Positions 9,211-18,314 of a stretch of 64,000 bases of DNA are shown in pieces. The DNA comes from Mycobacterium sp. JS623 (GTDB lineage Bacteria; Actinomycetota; Actinomycetes; Mycobacteriales; Mycobacteriaceae). Numbering within the stretch: the first letter of the stretch is position 1; each line of letters begins with the position of its first letter. Position numbers and translations under genes: made by a program. Below the pieces are notes generated by a model. It was not told the origin of the DNA, ran no database searches, and worked only from the letters and a program-made list of their open reading frames with translations. The DNA is taken from assembly GCF_000328565.1 (NCBI RefSeq), contig NC_019966.1, forward strand, positions 4,340,001-4,404,000. Reading direction: 5' to 3'.

Positions 9211-10451
9211 ACCGCCGCCCGTCGCGGCACGCGCACGCTAAGCATCGCAAGGAAGCCTGTCGCCAAGACCAGCATCAGGCCGGCGATGCCAGCCCGGTCC
9301 GCGCCGAAGATTGCGACGAACGTGGCGAACATGAACGGCGCCAGCGGCGCGACCGCGCGCCCGGTCATGGTGTAGAGGCCGAACGCCACGCCCTCTTTGC
9401 CTTCGGCGGTCATCCGCAACAACAGCGTGCGTGCCGAGGCCTGCGTCGGCCCGATGAATAGGCACAGCAGCAGTCCGCACACCCAAAACGCCGCGGCGCC
9501 GGACAACGACATCAGCGTCACACCGACGACGATCATCGCCGCCAGCGCGCCGAGGATGACGACCTTCGAGCCGACGCGGTCGTCGAGCAAGCCGCCGAGC
9601 ACCGCACCTGCCGCGGCCACCAGGTTGGCGGCGATTCCGAACAGCAGCACATCGGCCGACGAGACGCCGTAGACGTTGACGCCGAGCACCGCGCCGAAGG
9701 TGAATACGCCGGCCAGTCCGTCGCGGAACACGGCGCTGGCGAGCAGGTAGTAGACGACGTTGCGATCCCGCCGCCACTCGCCTACCAAGTCTGACCACAG
9801 CTTGCGATAGGCGCCGAGCAGGCCGGTCGACGACCGGGTCTGCGGTTCGAGGTCGGCCGGCGGCGGGACGATGAGCACCGGTAGCGCGAACACGACCAGC
9901 CAGCCGGCGGTGACGAGCATCGCTGCGGGAACATTCGGGGCGTCGCCTTTGATGAATCCGCCGTAGACGATGACCAGTAGCACCATCGTGCCGAGATAGC
10001 CTGCGGCCCAACCGAATCCGGACACCTTTCCGTAGGTCTCCGACGTCGTCAGTTGTCGCAGCATCGCGTTGTACGGGACGCTGGCCAAGTCGTTGCATGC
10101 CGCGGTGAACCCCAGCAGTAGCAGGCCGGCCAACAGGTAGCGGGCGTCGTCTCGGATCAGGCTCATCGCTGCTGTCAGCAGGACGACCATCGCGGTGAGC
10201 ACGCCCAGCGTCTGTCGCCGTCGGTGCGGCGCGTCGACCCAAGCCCCAATGGCAGGTGCGAGCACGGCGACGGTGGCACCGGAGAAGAACAGGGCCCAGC
10301 CGAGCAAGCTGGCCGGGCTGGTGTCGCTGGGAAGATCGTCTCCGACGGAGCGGGTCAGGTAGACGGAGAAGACGAAGGTCACGACGATCGCGCTGACGCC
10401 GGTGGAGCCGCAGTCCCACAGTGCCCACGCCAGCACGCGCAACCGGCTCAT
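9207..10451 (-). CDS. UMF1/Atg22-like MFS transporter (Rv2508c homolog)
   Basis: A 414-residue integral membrane protein with about twelve hydrophobic helices. The start MSRLRVLAWALWDCGSTGVS is the typical opening of the UMF1 (Atg22-like) branch of the major facilitator superfamily; loops such as DAPHRRRQTLGV and DDRVGSKVVIL take the place of the MFS A-motif, and LTTSETYGKVSGFGWAAGYLG is a family hallmark. It is divergent from the SDR gene with only 23 bp between start codons. Atg22 proteins export amino acids from the yeast vacuole, but bacterial substrates are not established, so the cargo is left open. Confidence 0.85.
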   Translation of the reverse strand: MSRLRVLAWALWDCGSTGVSAIVVTFVFSVYLTRSVGDDLPSDTSPASLLGWALFFSGATVAVLAPAIGAWVDAPHRRRQTLGVLTAMVVLLTAAMSLIRDDARYLLAGLLLLGFTAACNDLASVPYNAMLRQLTTSETYGKVSGFGWAAGYLGTMVLLVIVYGGFIKGDAPNVPAAMLVTAGWLVVFALPVLIVPPPADLEPQTRSSTGLLGAYRKLWSDLVGEWRRDRNVVYYLLASAVFRDGLAGVFTFGAVLGVNVYGVSSADVLLFGIAANLVAAAGAVLGGLLDDRVGSKVVILGALAAMIVVGVTLMSLSGAAAFWVCGLLLCLFIGPTQASARTLLLRMTAEGKEGVAFGLYTMTGRAVAPLAPFMFATFVAIFGADRAGIAGLMLVLATGFLAMLSVRVPRRAAV

Positions 10452-10474
10452 GTTCGAACGATATAGTCCGGCCC

Positions 10475-11281
10475 ATGCCAGTACCCGCTCCTAGCGCGGA
10501 TGCCCGTGCCGTTGTGACCGGCGCCTCGCAGAACATCGGCGAAGCCCTGGCCATCGAGCTGGCAGCCCGCGGACACCACCTCATCATCACGGCGCGCCGC
10601 GAGGAAGTGCTGCGCGCGCTGGCGGACCGGATCACCCGGCAATACGGGGTGACGGTGGAGGTGCGTCCGGTTGATCTCGCCGACCCTGCCGAGCGCGCCA
10701 AGCTGTGCGACGAACTTGCCGCGCGCGACATCTCGATCCTGTGCGCCAACGCGGGCACCGCGACGTTCGGCCCGGTCGCCTCGCTGGACGCCGACGCGGA
10801 GAAGGCGCAGGTGCAGCTGAATGTTCTTGGCGTACATGACCTTGCACTCGCCGTGCTCCCCGGCATGGTTTCGGGTAAGGCCGGCGGTATCCTGATTTCC
10901 GGTTCAGCGGCAGGGAATTCGCCGATTCCGAACAACGCGACCTACGCCGCCACCAAGGCGTTCGCGAATACGTTCAGCGAGTCGCTGCGGGGCGAGCTCA
11001 AGAAGGACGGTGTGCACGTCACGCTGCTGGCGCCGGGGCCGGTGCGCGAGACGCTGCCCGCGGAGACAGAGCAGTCGCTCGTCGAGAAGCTGATCCCCGA
11101 TTTCCTGTGGATCTCCACGGAGTACACGGCCAAGATTTCCCTGGATGGCTTGGAGCGCAACAAGATGCGGGTCGTGCCGGGCGTGACGTCGAAGGCGATG
11201 TCAGTGGCGTCGGGCTACACACCGCGAGCCATCGTGACGCCGATCGTCGGCGCGGTCTACAAGAAACTCGGCGGCGGCTAG
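10475..11281 (+). CDS. Short-chain dehydrogenase/reductase (Rv2509 homolog)
   Basis: A 268-residue classical SDR. The NAD(P)-binding motif is VVTGASQNIGEALA (residues ~12-25), the NAG-type motif is LCANAGTATFG, the active site is S-Y-K in ISGSAAGNSP / NATYAATKAF, and APGPVRETLP is the substrate-loop region. The residue after the first strand (ITARREE) suggests NADPH preference. It ends at a CTAG shared with the convergent ATPase gene. Length equals that of M. tuberculosis Rv2509, placed in the same order. A role in fatty or mycolic acid metabolism has been proposed for relatives; the sequence itself shows only an SDR oxidoreductase. An upstream extension to 10421 overlaps the divergent gene and was rejected. 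Confidence 0.9.
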   Translation: MPVPAPSADARAVVTGASQNIGEALAIELAARGHHLIITARREEVLRALADRITRQYGVTVEVRPVDLADPAERAKLCDELAARDISILCANAGTATFGPVASLDADAEKAQVQLNVLGVHDLALAVLPGMVSGKAGGILISGSAAGNSPIPNNATYAATKAFANTFSESLRGELKKDGVHVTLLAPGPVRETLPAETEQSLVEKLIPDFLWISTEYTAKISLDGLERNKMRVVPGVTSKAMSVASGYTPRAIVTPIVGAVYKKLGGG

Positions 11282-12864
11282 CGGCGTCGACGGCCGGTGC
11301 CGAAAATGCTGCGCGTGATCTCGCGGCCAGCCACCGTCGCCGCCGACCGCAAGAAGCTCTTGAACGCCGTGCTCTGGATGACCTCTTGCACCATGCTGCC
11401 CTCAACTCCGTCGCGACTCTTGGCCTCACCCTCGGCGCTGGCGGGGGCCGGCGGTTCCCCGGCGGGCGGTGGCGGGGCGTCGACGGGAGCGCCCGCGGGC
11501 GGTGGTGCGACCTTGTTCTGCAAGATCTCGTAGGCCGATTGCGGGTCGATCGTCTGGCCGTATTTCGCTTGCAGCGGACTGGCTTTCGCGGCCGCAGCGA
11601 TCGCGTCGTTGCCGATCGCACCCATCAGCGAACGCGGCGAGCGCATCCGCGTCCACGCCACCGGCGTCGGCGCGCCCTTTTCCGAGAGCACCGTCACGAT
11701 CGCCTCGCCGATACCAAGCGAAGTCAGCGCCTTCTCCAGGTCGTACACGTCGGTCTTCGGGTAGGTGCGCACCGTCTTGGTGAGCGCCTTCTGATCGTCA
11801 GGTGTGAACGCGCGCAACGCGTGCTGGATACGCGCGCCGAGCTGACTGAGCACGTCGTTGGGGACGTCGGTGGGCAGTTGCGTGCAGAAGAACACGCCAA
11901 CACCCTTCGACCGGATCAGCTTCACGGTCTGCTCGACCTGCTCGAGGAACGCCTTGGACGCGTCGGTGAACAGCAAATGCGCCTCGTCGAACATGAACAC
12001 CAGCTTGGGCTTGTCGACGTCACCGACCTCGGGCAGCGCGGTGAACAGATCGGCAAGCACCCACATCAGGAAGGTCGAGAACATCACCGGGCGGGCAGCC
12101 TGATCGCCGAGCTCCAGCAGCGTGATGACGCCGCGGCCCTGCGTGTCGGTGCGCATCAGGTCACTGGGCTCGAGCTCCGGCTCGCCGAAGAACGTGTCCG
12201 CGCCCTCGGCCTCCAGGTTGATCAGCGCCCGCAGGATCACGCCTGCCGTCGCGGCGGAAACCGCGCCGATCGCCTTGAGCTCTTCCTTGCCCTCATCGCT
12301 GGTGAGGAATTGGATGACCGCGCGCAAGTCCTTGAGGTCGAGCAGCGCTAGGCCCTTCTGGTCGGCCCAGTGAAAGATCAGGCCCAGGGTGGACTCCTGA
12401 GTTGGGTTGAGCCCCAACACTTTTGATAACAGGATCGGCCCGAAGCTGGTCATCGTCGCGCGGACCGGCACACCGATGCCCGAAGTGCCGAGCGAGAGGA
12501 ACTCCACCGGGAACGCCGTCGGCGTCCACGAATCGCCGGTGTCCTTGCTGCGCTGCTGGACCTTGTCGTTGGATTCCCCCGCCTGTGAGAGGCCGGACAG
12601 GTCACCCTTGATATCGGCCATCACCACGGGCACGCCCGCCGCGGACAGTTGTTCGGCGATCACCTGCAGCGACTTGGTCTTGCCGGTGCCGGTGGCGCCT
12701 GCGACCAGGCCATGGCGGTTGACGGTGGCCAGCGGGATGCGGACCTGCGCGGTCGGGTCGCAAACCCCGTCGACGACGACGGCGCCCAATTCCAACGCGG
12801 GCCCTTCGGTGGCATAACCTGCGGCGATCTGCTGAGCGGGGGTGGCTGTCGACTCGGTGGGCAT
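11278..12864 (-). CDS. HerA-like P-loop ATPase, DUF853 (Rv2510c homolog)
   Basis: A 528-residue ATPase of the HerA/DUF853 family. Walker A is [10 protein letters not shown] (residues ~56-65) and Walker B is [33 protein letters not shown] forms the sensor/arginine region typical of hexameric translocases. The C-terminus is Pro/Ala-rich and ends in a basic tail (FGTGRRRR). It starts 81 bp from the divergent orn gene and ends at the CTAG shared with the SDR. DUF853 proteins are bipolar DNA-helicase-like ATPases of unclear job, sometimes called nucleoside triphosphate hydrolases. DNA translocation is inferred from family. Confidence 0.88.
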   Translation of the reverse strand: MPTESTATPAQQIAAGYATEGPALELGAVVVDGVCDPTAQVRIPLATVNRHGLVAGATGTGKTKSLQVIAEQLSAAGVPVVMADIKGDLSGLSQAGESNDKVQQRSKDTGDSWTPTAFPVEFLSLGTSGIGVPVRATMTSFGPILLSKVLGLNPTQESTLGLIFHWADQKGLALLDLKDLRAVIQFLTSDEGKEELKAIGAVSAATAGVILRALINLEAEGADTFFGEPELEPSDLMRTDTQGRGVITLLELGDQAARPVMFSTFLMWVLADLFTALPEVGDVDKPKLVFMFDEAHLLFTDASKAFLEQVEQTVKLIRSKGVGVFFCTQLPTDVPNDVLSQLGARIQHALRAFTPDDQKALTKTVRTYPKTDVYDLEKALTSLGIGEAIVTVLSEKGAPTPVAWTRMRSPRSLMGAIGNDAIAAAAKASPLQAKYGQTIDPQSAYEILQNKVAPPPAGAPVDAPPPPAGEPPAPASAEGEAKSRDGVEGSMVQEVIQSTAFKSFLRSAATVAGREITRSIFGTGRRRR

Positions 12865-12944
12865 GGCCGGAACATTACTGCGAGGCGGACCCGCTGGGTG
12901 GGTGTAGGCGGCTGCTTGTCGCCCGACGGCTTACTGTTTTCCCT

Positions 12945-13592
12945 GTGCGTGACGAACTGGTATGGATCGACTGTGAGATGACCGGCCTTGACCTCAAGAC
13001 CGACCGGCTCATCGAGATCGCGGTGCTGGTCACCGACGCCGACCTCAACATCCTCGGTGAGGGCATCGACGTAGTGATTCACGCCGAGGATGCCGCGTTG
13101 TCGTCGATGATTCCCGTCGTCACCGATATGCACACGCGCTCGGGCCTGATCGAGGAAGTCCGCGCGTCGACCGTCGACCTCGGCACGGCCGAAGAACAGG
13201 TGCTCGACTACATCCGCACCCATGTCAAGCAGGCGAAGACGGCTCCGTTGGCGGGCAACTCGATTGCCACCGACCGCGGCTTCATCGCCCGCGACATGCC
13301 CAAGCTCGACGACTATCTGCACTACCGGATGATCGACGTCAGCTCGATCAAGGAGTTGTGCCGGCGCTGGTATCCGCGCATCTACTTCGGCCAGCCGGAG
13401 AAGGGCCTGGCACATCGGGCGCTGGCCGATATCCACGAGTCCATTCGCGAGTTGCAGTACTACCGCCGCACGGCGTTCGTACCCGCGCCGGGCCCGTCGA
13501 CCAGCGAAATCGCGGAGATCGCCGCCGAACTCGGCCCCCCGAACGGCGAGTCGGGCGATATCGATTCGGCTGCGGAGCGCCCCAGCGGCTAA
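12945..13592 (+). CDS. orn: Oligoribonuclease
   Basis: A 215-residue DEDDh 3'-5' exonuclease that finishes RNA decay by degrading 2-5-nt RNAs, including pGpG from c-di-GMP turnover. Acidic metal ligands are visible in [11 protein letters not shown] (Asp9, Glu11), in the middle motif ([10 protein letters not shown]) and in the C-terminal [12 protein letters not shown] with the catalytic His. The GTG at 12945 is used because the protein then starts [14 protein letters not shown], as expected for the family. No Shine-Dalgarno is evident, so leaderless initiation is possible. The C-terminal ~30 residues are an Ala/Pro/Ser-rich tail. tRNA-His follows 34 bp later, as in M. tuberculosis (Rv2511-hisT). 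Confidence 0.95.
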   Translation: MRDELVWIDCEMTGLDLKTDRLIEIAVLVTDADLNILGEGIDVVIHAEDAALSSMIPVVTDMHTRSGLIEEVRASTVDLGTAEEQVLDYIRTHVKQAKTAPLAGNSIATDRGFIARDMPKLDDYLHYRMIDVSSIKELCRRWYPRIYFGQPEKGLAHRALADIHESIRELQYYRRTAFVPAPGPSTSEIAEIAAELGPPNGESGDIDSAAERPSG

Positions 13593-13626
13593 TATCGACG
13601 ACGCCGCACATGCGTGATGCGGCAAT

Positions 13627-13699
13627 GGTGGCTGTAGTTCAGTTGGTAGAGCACCAGGTTGTGATCCTGGGGGTCGCGGGTTCAAGTCCCGTCAGCCAC
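13627..13699 (+). tRNA. hisT: tRNA-His (GTG anticodon)
   Basis: A full cloverleaf. The acceptor arm GTGGCTG (13627-13633) pairs with CAGCCAC (13692-13698). The D loop contains AGTTGGTAGAG, the anticodon stem-loop is CCAGG TTGTGAT CCTGG with anticodon GTG, and the T arm contains GGGTTCAAGTCCC. A G at 13626 can serve as the His-specific G-1, pairing with the discriminator C at 13699. CCA is not encoded. A strong terminator follows at once. Confidence 0.97.
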
Positions 13700-13706
13700 C
13701 CCGAAC

Positions 13707-13742
13707 GGGTCAGAGGGCAAATGCGTCCTCTGACCTTTTCTT
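13707..13742 (+). terminator. Intrinsic terminator after tRNA-His
   Basis: A perfect 9-bp stem, GGTCAGAGG (13707-13715) with CCTCTGACC (13726-13734), a 10-nt loop, and a T-rich tract TTTTCTTT directly after. It lies 8 bp downstream of the tRNA-His 3' end and would end orn/tRNA transcripts. Confidence 0.9.
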
Positions 13743-13985
13743 TGGCCAGGCCCTCGCGAGCCTTTCGGGCTTAAGCACTACCGCGGGGGCGCGGTTGTGC
13801 GCGCAACCCGCCAAACTGATTGATGGTTCTGCTTTTGCCCGTTCTGCTCAGAGCTCAATCGAGAATGGAACCGGAGCGCAGCAAAGACGTTCTCGAACCT
13901 GCGAAGTTGCTGTCAACAAGCGCTCTGCCGATCGGTCGATGTCTGCCTCGCCATACGCTGTCACCGACACAGAAGGGTATTTGCG

Positions 13986-14777
13986 ATGCAGCCTGGCCCG
14001 AACCCGATTGACCCAGTTGCCAACGAACGGTTGTCTCACGCGGGCAAGCTGTTCACGTCGGACTTGTCAATCAACGAGTTCGCGCTCCTGCGCGGCGCCG
14101 GGTTTGAACCGATCGAACTCGTCATGGGCGCGTCGGTCTACCACGTCGGCTTTCAGTTCACCAACCTCAAGCAGCAAGCGGAGTTGACCGTCCTCACCGA
14201 GGCGACATACCGCGCCCGCTGGAATGCATTGGGGCGCATGCAAGCCGAGGCCGACGCGCTTGGCGCCGATGGCGTCGTCGGTGTCCGGCTCGAATGGCGC
14301 CACGTCGGGGAGGGCGAGCATCTCGAGTTCATCGCTGTCGGAACCGCCGTGCGATATACCGCCAAACCCGGCGCGTATCGGCGCGCCACTGGACAAGCCT
14401 TCAGCAGTCATCTCTCCGGTCAGGACATGGCCACACTACTGCGTAGTGGATACACACCGGTCGCCTTCGTCATGGGCAACTGTGTCTTTCACGTTGCCGT
14501 GCAAGGTCTTATGCAGTCCCTGCGTCAGGTCGGCCGCAACGTGGAAATGCCCCAGTGGACGCAGGGCAGCTACCAGTCGCGTGAACTCGCGATGTCTCGC
14601 ATGCAAGCCGAGGCCGAACGCGACGGCGCAGATGGCGTCGTTGGCGTGCATTTCGCCGTGTCGAATTACGCGTGGGGCCATCACACCGTCGAGTTCTACG
14701 TGGCCGGCACCGCTGTGCGCCGCACCGGCAATGGGGAAACGATCGCGCCGTCGTTCGTGCTGCCGATGAGCGGGTGA
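13986..14777 (+). CDS. Tandem UPF0145 / YbjQ-like heavy-metal-binding-fold protein
   Basis: A 263-residue protein made of two diverged copies of one domain (about residues 15-125 and 137-250). Each copy has a lead helix (LSINEFALLRGAGFEPIEL; LSGQDMATLLRSGYTPVAF), then VMGxxVxHV, then the signature RMQAEA-x-GADGVVGV and a closing EF-x-VGTAVR strand. This matches the YbjQ/UPF0145 fold, usually a pentameric single-domain protein of unknown function. AGAAGGG at 13971-13977 gives an 8-nt spacing to the ATG. The next gene starts inside its stop codon (TGATG), so the two are coupled. Metal binding is only suggested by the family name; no metal ligand cluster is visible. Confidence 0.8.
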   Translation: MQPGPNPIDPVANERLSHAGKLFTSDLSINEFALLRGAGFEPIELVMGASVYHVGFQFTNLKQQAELTVLTEATYRARWNALGRMQAEADALGADGVVGVRLEWRHVGEGEHLEFIAVGTAVRYTAKPGAYRRATGQAFSSHLSGQDMATLLRSGYTPVAFVMGNCVFHVAVQGLMQSLRQVGRNVEMPQWTQGSYQSRELAMSRMQAEAERDGADGVVGVHFAVSNYAWGHHTVEFYVAGTAVRRTGNGETIAPSFVLPMSG

Positions 14778-15148
14778 TGACTGCTTTCGATTCCGAGCGT
14801 GTAAGCACCACGATCACTTCCGCACTCGCCGGACCCGGCGGAGTTTCCTTGGTGGTCAAGGTGTTTGATGGAGTGCCCGGAGTGGTCCACCACCCCGTGA
14901 AGCGGGGCCTGTTGCGGCGAGAGCCCGAACGCACTCAGATTGGTGACTGGCGCTACGAGGTCACACAGGATGGCCGTTTGCGCGCAGCGCACCTGGTCCA
15001 CGGCATCGTCATCGCCGAGGACACACTTGCCGCCGCTGAGGTAGGCCCGCACATTGCGCGCGCGCTGGGCCAGATTGCCGCCCGCTATGGAGCAACCGTC
15101 CTGCCGAATATCGACGCTGCTCTCGAAGCGCTCAGCGCCGGCCTCTAA
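14777..15148 (+). CDS. Conserved hypothetical protein coupled to the UPF0145 gene
   Basis: A 123-residue soluble protein (MTAFDSERVSTTITSALAGP to ATVLPNIDAALEALSAGL), with mixed alpha/beta character: a probable beta pair (SLVVKVFDGVPGVV; YEVTQDGRLRAAHLVHGIVI) and a long C-terminal helix. The ATG overlaps the TGA of the tandem UPF0145 gene, indicating translational coupling and probably joint function. It ends 4 bp before the convergent ldtB gene. No family was recognised and no catalytic motif is apparent. Confidence 0.7.
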   Translation: MTAFDSERVSTTITSALAGPGGVSLVVKVFDGVPGVVHHPVKRGLLRREPERTQIGDWRYEVTQDGRLRAAHLVHGIVIAEDTLAAAEVGPHIARALGQIAARYGATVLPNIDAALEALSAGL

Positions 15149-15152
15149 CGGC

Positions 15153-16382
15153 TCAGGTGCTGGCGTTGCCCGCTTTCCATTGCTCCCACGGAATGTTCCA
15201 GTCGCCAAGGCCATCGGTGCCTGGCAACGTCGAACCGACCGTGTTGACGACCTCGACGATGTCGCCGCGCTTGGTGTTGTTGTAGAACCAGACAGCGTTG
15301 CTCGGGCTCACGTTGAGGCAGCCGTGGCTGGTATTGCTGTAGCCCTGGCTGCCCACCGACCACGGCGCGGAATGCACGAAGATGCCGCTGTAGCTGATCT
15401 GCGTCGCCCAGTCCACATCGGTTCGATAGCCGTTGGGCGAGTTGACCGGCACGCCATAGGTCGACGAATCCATGACGATGTGCGTGAACCGGGCGCCGAC
15501 GATGTAGACGCCGTGGTTGGTCGGGGTGCTGTCCTTGCCCATCGACGTAGGCATGGTCTTGATGACTTCACCGTTGCGCCGGACCGTCACGATCTTCGTG
15601 TTGTCATCGGCGGTCGCGATCACCTCATCGCCGATCGTGAAGCGCGTCTTGACGTTCTCCTGACCGAAAAGCCCGTCGCCGAGATCGGCACCATAGATGT
15701 TCACCGCAACATCGACCGTGGTGCCCGGCTTCCAGTATTGCGCTGGGCGCCAACGCACTTCGCGGTTGTTCAGCCAGTAGAACGCGCCTTCGACGGAAGG
15801 GTTCGTCGTGATCTTGATCGCCTTCTGCGCGGCCAACCGGTCGGTGATGTTCTCATCGAACTGCACCGCCACCGGTTGCCCGACGCCGACCACCTCGCCG
15901 TCGTTCGGCAGCACGTAGGCCATCGTCAGGTTCGCCGGTGAATGCGTCTGGAACGTCATCTGCTGACTGGTGACCCCGCCGAGGCCCAGCGCCTGCGCGC
16001 TGAGCGTGTAGCGCTCGTTGTAGCCAAGCGGATCGGTCGTCGACCACACCAGGCCGTCGGGGCTGAGCCGCCCAGCGACCGGGGTGCCGTCCTCGGCGTT
16101 GACCATCGTGACGGCGCCAAGCACGCCGTCCTCGGCGCTGACTGTGACGGGCGATTCGACGCTCACGCCGACCGCGCCATCCTTGACCGACGCGGCGAGC
16201 TTGGGCACCAGCAGATCGCCGTAGGGCGTGCCCTTGTCGGTGATGACCTTGGGCTGCTGCGGCGGGGTGGGTTGACTGCTGCTGCAGGCGCCTAGCCCCA
16301 GGACCAAGCCCGGAATCACTGCCGCGGCGACGAGCCAGGCACGCATACGACCCGGACGGGCCGCCCGCTTGACCTGCCCCAT
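15153..16382 (-). CDS. ldtB: L,D-transpeptidase LdtB-like lipoprotein (Rv2518c homolog)
   Basis: About 409 residues. A signal peptide with twin basic start ([20 protein letters not shown]) ends in a lipobox LGAC, so the mature protein is lipid-anchored outside the membrane. Two bacterial Ig-like domains (about 45-250) precede the YkuD catalytic domain, whose active site is [11 protein letters not shown] followed by [14 protein letters not shown] with Cys near residue 354. It forms 3-3 cross-links between meso-diaminopimelate residues of peptidoglycan and is a carbapenem target in mycobacteria. GGAG six nt before the ATG at 16382 supports this start over the GTG at 16394. Length is near that of M. 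tuberculosis LdtB (LppS, 408 aa). Confidence 0.93.
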   Translation of the reverse strand: MGQVKRAARPGRMRAWLVAAAVIPGLVLGLGACSSSQPTPPQQPKVITDKGTPYGDLLVPKLAASVKDGAVGVSVESPVTVSAEDGVLGAVTMVNAEDGTPVAGRLSPDGLVWSTTDPLGYNERYTLSAQALGLGGVTSQQMTFQTHSPANLTMAYVLPNDGEVVGVGQPVAVQFDENITDRLAAQKAIKITTNPSVEGAFYWLNNREVRWRPAQYWKPGTTVDVAVNIYGADLGDGLFGQENVKTRFTIGDEVIATADDNTKIVTVRRNGEVIKTMPTSMGKDSTPTNHGVYIVGARFTHIVMDSSTYGVPVNSPNGYRTDVDWATQISYSGIFVHSAPWSVGSQGYSNTSHGCLNVSPSNAVWFYNNTKRGDIVEVVNTVGSTLPGTDGLGDWNIPWEQWKAGNAST

Positions 16383-16541
16383 TCTTTGCTCCACTTCACC
16401 ACCATGACCGACACACTGAGGATTCTTGGCAATAGTCTAAGGGCAGATTTAGCTGGGGGCGCAACTGCAGCGTCGCTCCCAGCGGCGGCGAGCGGTCGTG
16501 ATTTCACCCTTGCCGCGAGGCCTGTTATTGTCGCACACGCA

Positions 16542-16614
<73 letters not shown>

Positions 16615-16615
16615 C

Positions 16616-16882
16616 TCAGCGCGAACAATCGGAACGCCGCCCGGCTATTCGGCGGGGCCGCGCGTCCGGGAAGCGTCGATGTAATCCGTCGATCAGGCGG
16701 TGCGCCTCGTAGAGCTCATGACGCAGGCTGGCCACCCGGCGCCGGGCAACCACGGCAGCGTGACCCTGCACTCGACGCGTGCGGATTTCGGCCGATTCGA
16801 CCTTCTTGGAGATTGCGTCGACGTGCGCGTGGAGCGATTGAAGAAGCTCCCGTGCCTGCGCTGTGTCGGGGTCATCGATCAC
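16616..16882 (-). CDS. Small charged helical protein, unknown function
   Basis: Eighty-eight residues, mostly amphipathic helix with heptad-like spacing (ARELLQSLHAHVDAISKKVE, then RRRVASLRHELYEAHRLIDG) and a basic C-terminus (FPDARPRRIAGRRSDCSR). No signal peptide or membrane segment. A coiled-coil homodimer or a protein-binding adaptor is plausible. Its 3' end lies 1 bp from tRNA-Lys on the other strand. Overlapping frames on both strands are longer in part but less protein-like. Family not recognised; reality of the gene is likely but not certain. Confidence 0.55.
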   Translation of the reverse strand: MIDDPDTAQARELLQSLHAHVDAISKKVESAEIRTRRVQGHAAVVARRRVASLRHELYEAHRLIDGLHRRFPDARPRRIAGRRSDCSR

Positions 16883-17224
16883 GTCGGCATCATCCCATCA
16901 ACCCGAGCTACGCGCGCGCCCGGCCAGATTCAGCAAATCGCGGCACGCACCCGCCATCGCTTGCGATGGCAACGATGCCGCAGTAGCCTATTAACGTCAC
17001 CGACAAATTATGCATATCCTCTGTTAGCGAGGTGTTGAATGTGCTACTGCTCACATGAGTTCACCTATGCGGCGAGATCGACACTCATTGTTCCTGGTAA
17101 CGGTCAGATCACTTCACTGCGATTTACGCTGCATAACCAGGGGGCTTGGTGCTAGCCTCTAGTTAGCTACAGCGAATTACATGGCTCGTGACGCCACGGG
17201 TCCCACGGAACGAGGTCTTAGCTG
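16883..17224. other. Intergenic region upstream of the 56-residue gene
   Basis: A 342-bp stretch with no convincing gene. It holds a perfect 8-bp hairpin with a 2-nt loop (16953-16970, GCCATCGC TT GCGATGGC), not followed by a T tract, and then about 200 bp that are clearly AT-richer than the surroundings (about 16980-17180), a likely promoter zone for the plus-strand small gene at 17225. Confidence 0.5.
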
Positions 17225-17395
17225 ATGTCCACCATAGACGCACCACTCACCACGGGTGCGTCCGGCACAGCTTCTGCCGACGACGTAACCGGGCAACTGC
17301 CCGTCATGGTGTACACCTGCAACCGCCTCGGCCGGGTCGCCAACCCGCCCAGCTTCTGGTTCGCCGACCTGTTCCGCTCTGCGCACCGGCGCTAG
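17225..17395 (+). CDS. Small conserved-looking protein, 56 residues, unknown function
   Basis: Starts MSTIDAPLTTGASGTASADD and ends NPPSFWFADLFRSAHRR. The first ~24 residues are low-complexity polar; the second half (QLPVMVYTCNRLGRVANPPS) looks folded, with one Cys and an aromatic cluster SFWF. It stops 4 bp before the convergent DUF3618 gene and is preceded by an AT-rich promoter-like stretch. Support comes from the clean codon use and position; no family was recognised. In M. tuberculosis a PE-family gene (Rv2519) lies about here, but this protein has no PE motif. Confidence 0.55.
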   Translation: MSTIDAPLTTGASGTASADDVTGQLPVMVYTCNRLGRVANPPSFWFADLFRSAHRR

Positions 17396-17399
17396 CCCG

Positions 17400-17627
17400 T
17401 CAGCGCCGCCGGACGCGGCGAACGACAACAACCACAACGACGGCGCCGACGCCTGCCAGCGAGGCCGCGACAGCAGGCTTCTTCAAGAACCGGACCACGC
17501 CGGCCTTGATGTCGTTGGCGATTCTCTGCGGATTGGCACGCACTGCGAGGGTGTCGACAGTCGCGGCCAACTGATCGCGCGCCTGATCGATGTCCCGCTT
17601 GATGGTGTCGGGATCGCGGTCCGCCAC
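17400..17627 (-). CDS. DUF3618 membrane-anchored protein (Rv2520c homolog)
   Basis: Seventy-five residues. The N-terminus MADRDPDTIKRDIDQARDQL followed by AATVDTLAVRANPQRIANDI is the DUF3618 signature (helical, D-I-x-x-x-R-x-x-L pattern); a single C-terminal transmembrane helix (AASLAGVGAVVVVVVV) ends in a basic tail RRVRRR. Such proteins are membrane tethered, with the helical part in the cytoplasm; function unknown, sometimes linked to stress or phage-shock-like complexes. It is divergent from bcp with a 96-bp shared promoter region. Confidence 0.88.
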   Translation of the reverse strand: MADRDPDTIKRDIDQARDQLAATVDTLAVRANPQRIANDIKAGVVRFLKKPAVAASLAGVGAVVVVVVVRRVRRR

Positions 17628-17723
17628 TTGTTGCCTCCAAGCCCGTGTGCGCTGCCTTGCCGATCTACCCTAGTTGAGCTCGCGCTCATCGAAGCGCACC
17701 GGTCGAAGAAGGGACCCTTCCGC

Positions 17724-18197
17724 ATGCCGCAGACCCCGCGTCTCGAGGTGGGCGACAAAGCCCCCACGTTCAGCCTGCCCGACGCCGACGGCAACACCAT
17801 CAAGCTTTCCGACTACAAGGGCCGCCGGGTCATCGTGTACTTCTACCCCGCCGCATCGACGCCGGGATGCACCAAGCAGGCCTGCGACTTCCGAGACAGT
17901 CTGAGCGAACTCAACGGCGCCGGACTGGATGTCATCGGCATCTCACCCGACAAGCCCGCCAAGCTCGCCAAGTTTCGCGACGATCAGAAGCTGACGTTTC
18001 CGCTGTTGTCCGATCCGGACCGCAGGGTGCTCGAGGCGTGGGGCGCCTACGGCGAAAAGACTATGTACGGCAAGACAGTTCAGGGCGTCATCCGCTCGAC
18101 GTTCGTCGTCGACGAGCAGGGCAAGATCGCCGAGGCGCAGTACAACGTGCGCGCGACGGGTCACGTCGCCAAGCTACGGCGCGACCTGTCCGTTTGA
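17724..18197 (+). CDS. bcp: Thiol peroxidase Bcp (peroxiredoxin Q)
   Basis: A 157-residue peroxiredoxin, the same length as M. tuberculosis Rv2521. The peroxidatic Cys49 and resolving Cys54 stand in YPAASTPGCTKQACDFRD, the PrxQ arrangement with Cys five residues apart; GISPDKPAKLAKF and TVQGVIRSTFVVD complete the fold. It reduces hydroperoxides using thioredoxin. The ATG at 17724 fits family length; GAAGAAGGG lies about 10 nt upstream. The last 114 bp plus 4 bp beyond the stop are repeated at 19503-19620 with five mismatches, three amino-acid changes in the tail. It thus seems that the resident 3' end was displaced by an inserted segment carrying its own bcp tail. Confidence 0.95.
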   Translation: MPQTPRLEVGDKAPTFSLPDADGNTIKLSDYKGRRVIVYFYPAASTPGCTKQACDFRDSLSELNGAGLDVIGISPDKPAKLAKFRDDQKLTFPLLSDPDRRVLEAWGAYGEKTMYGKTVQGVIRSTFVVDEQGKIAEAQYNVRATGHVAKLRRDLSV

Positions 18198-18201
18198 GCC
18201 G
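18084..18201 (+). repeat. 118-bp direct repeat, copy 1 (3' end of bcp)
   Basis: Matches 19503-19620 at a fixed offset of 1419 bp with 5 mismatches in 118 positions, no gaps. It covers the last 37 codons of bcp, the stop and four following bases. Homology ends sharply after base 18201. This is the left boundary of an insert. Confidence 0.93.
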
Positions 18202-18314
18202 CCGCGCCGGCCGCCGATTGATTCGACCGAAGGGGAATGAAATAGGACCGCAGTCCGTTTAGCATCTCCGAAGGCGCCAGACAGGCTGACACCTTGACGA
18301 AGGACGACGCGAAT

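Noticed and set aside
9238..10935. 565-codon minus ORF across the MFS and SDR genes
   Set aside because: Out of frame with the transporter and antisense to the SDR; no family signature and Arg-rich.
16953..16970. GCCATCGC/GCGATGGC hairpin as a rho-independent terminator
   Set aside because: It is not followed by a T tract on either strand, so it is noted only as a hairpin.
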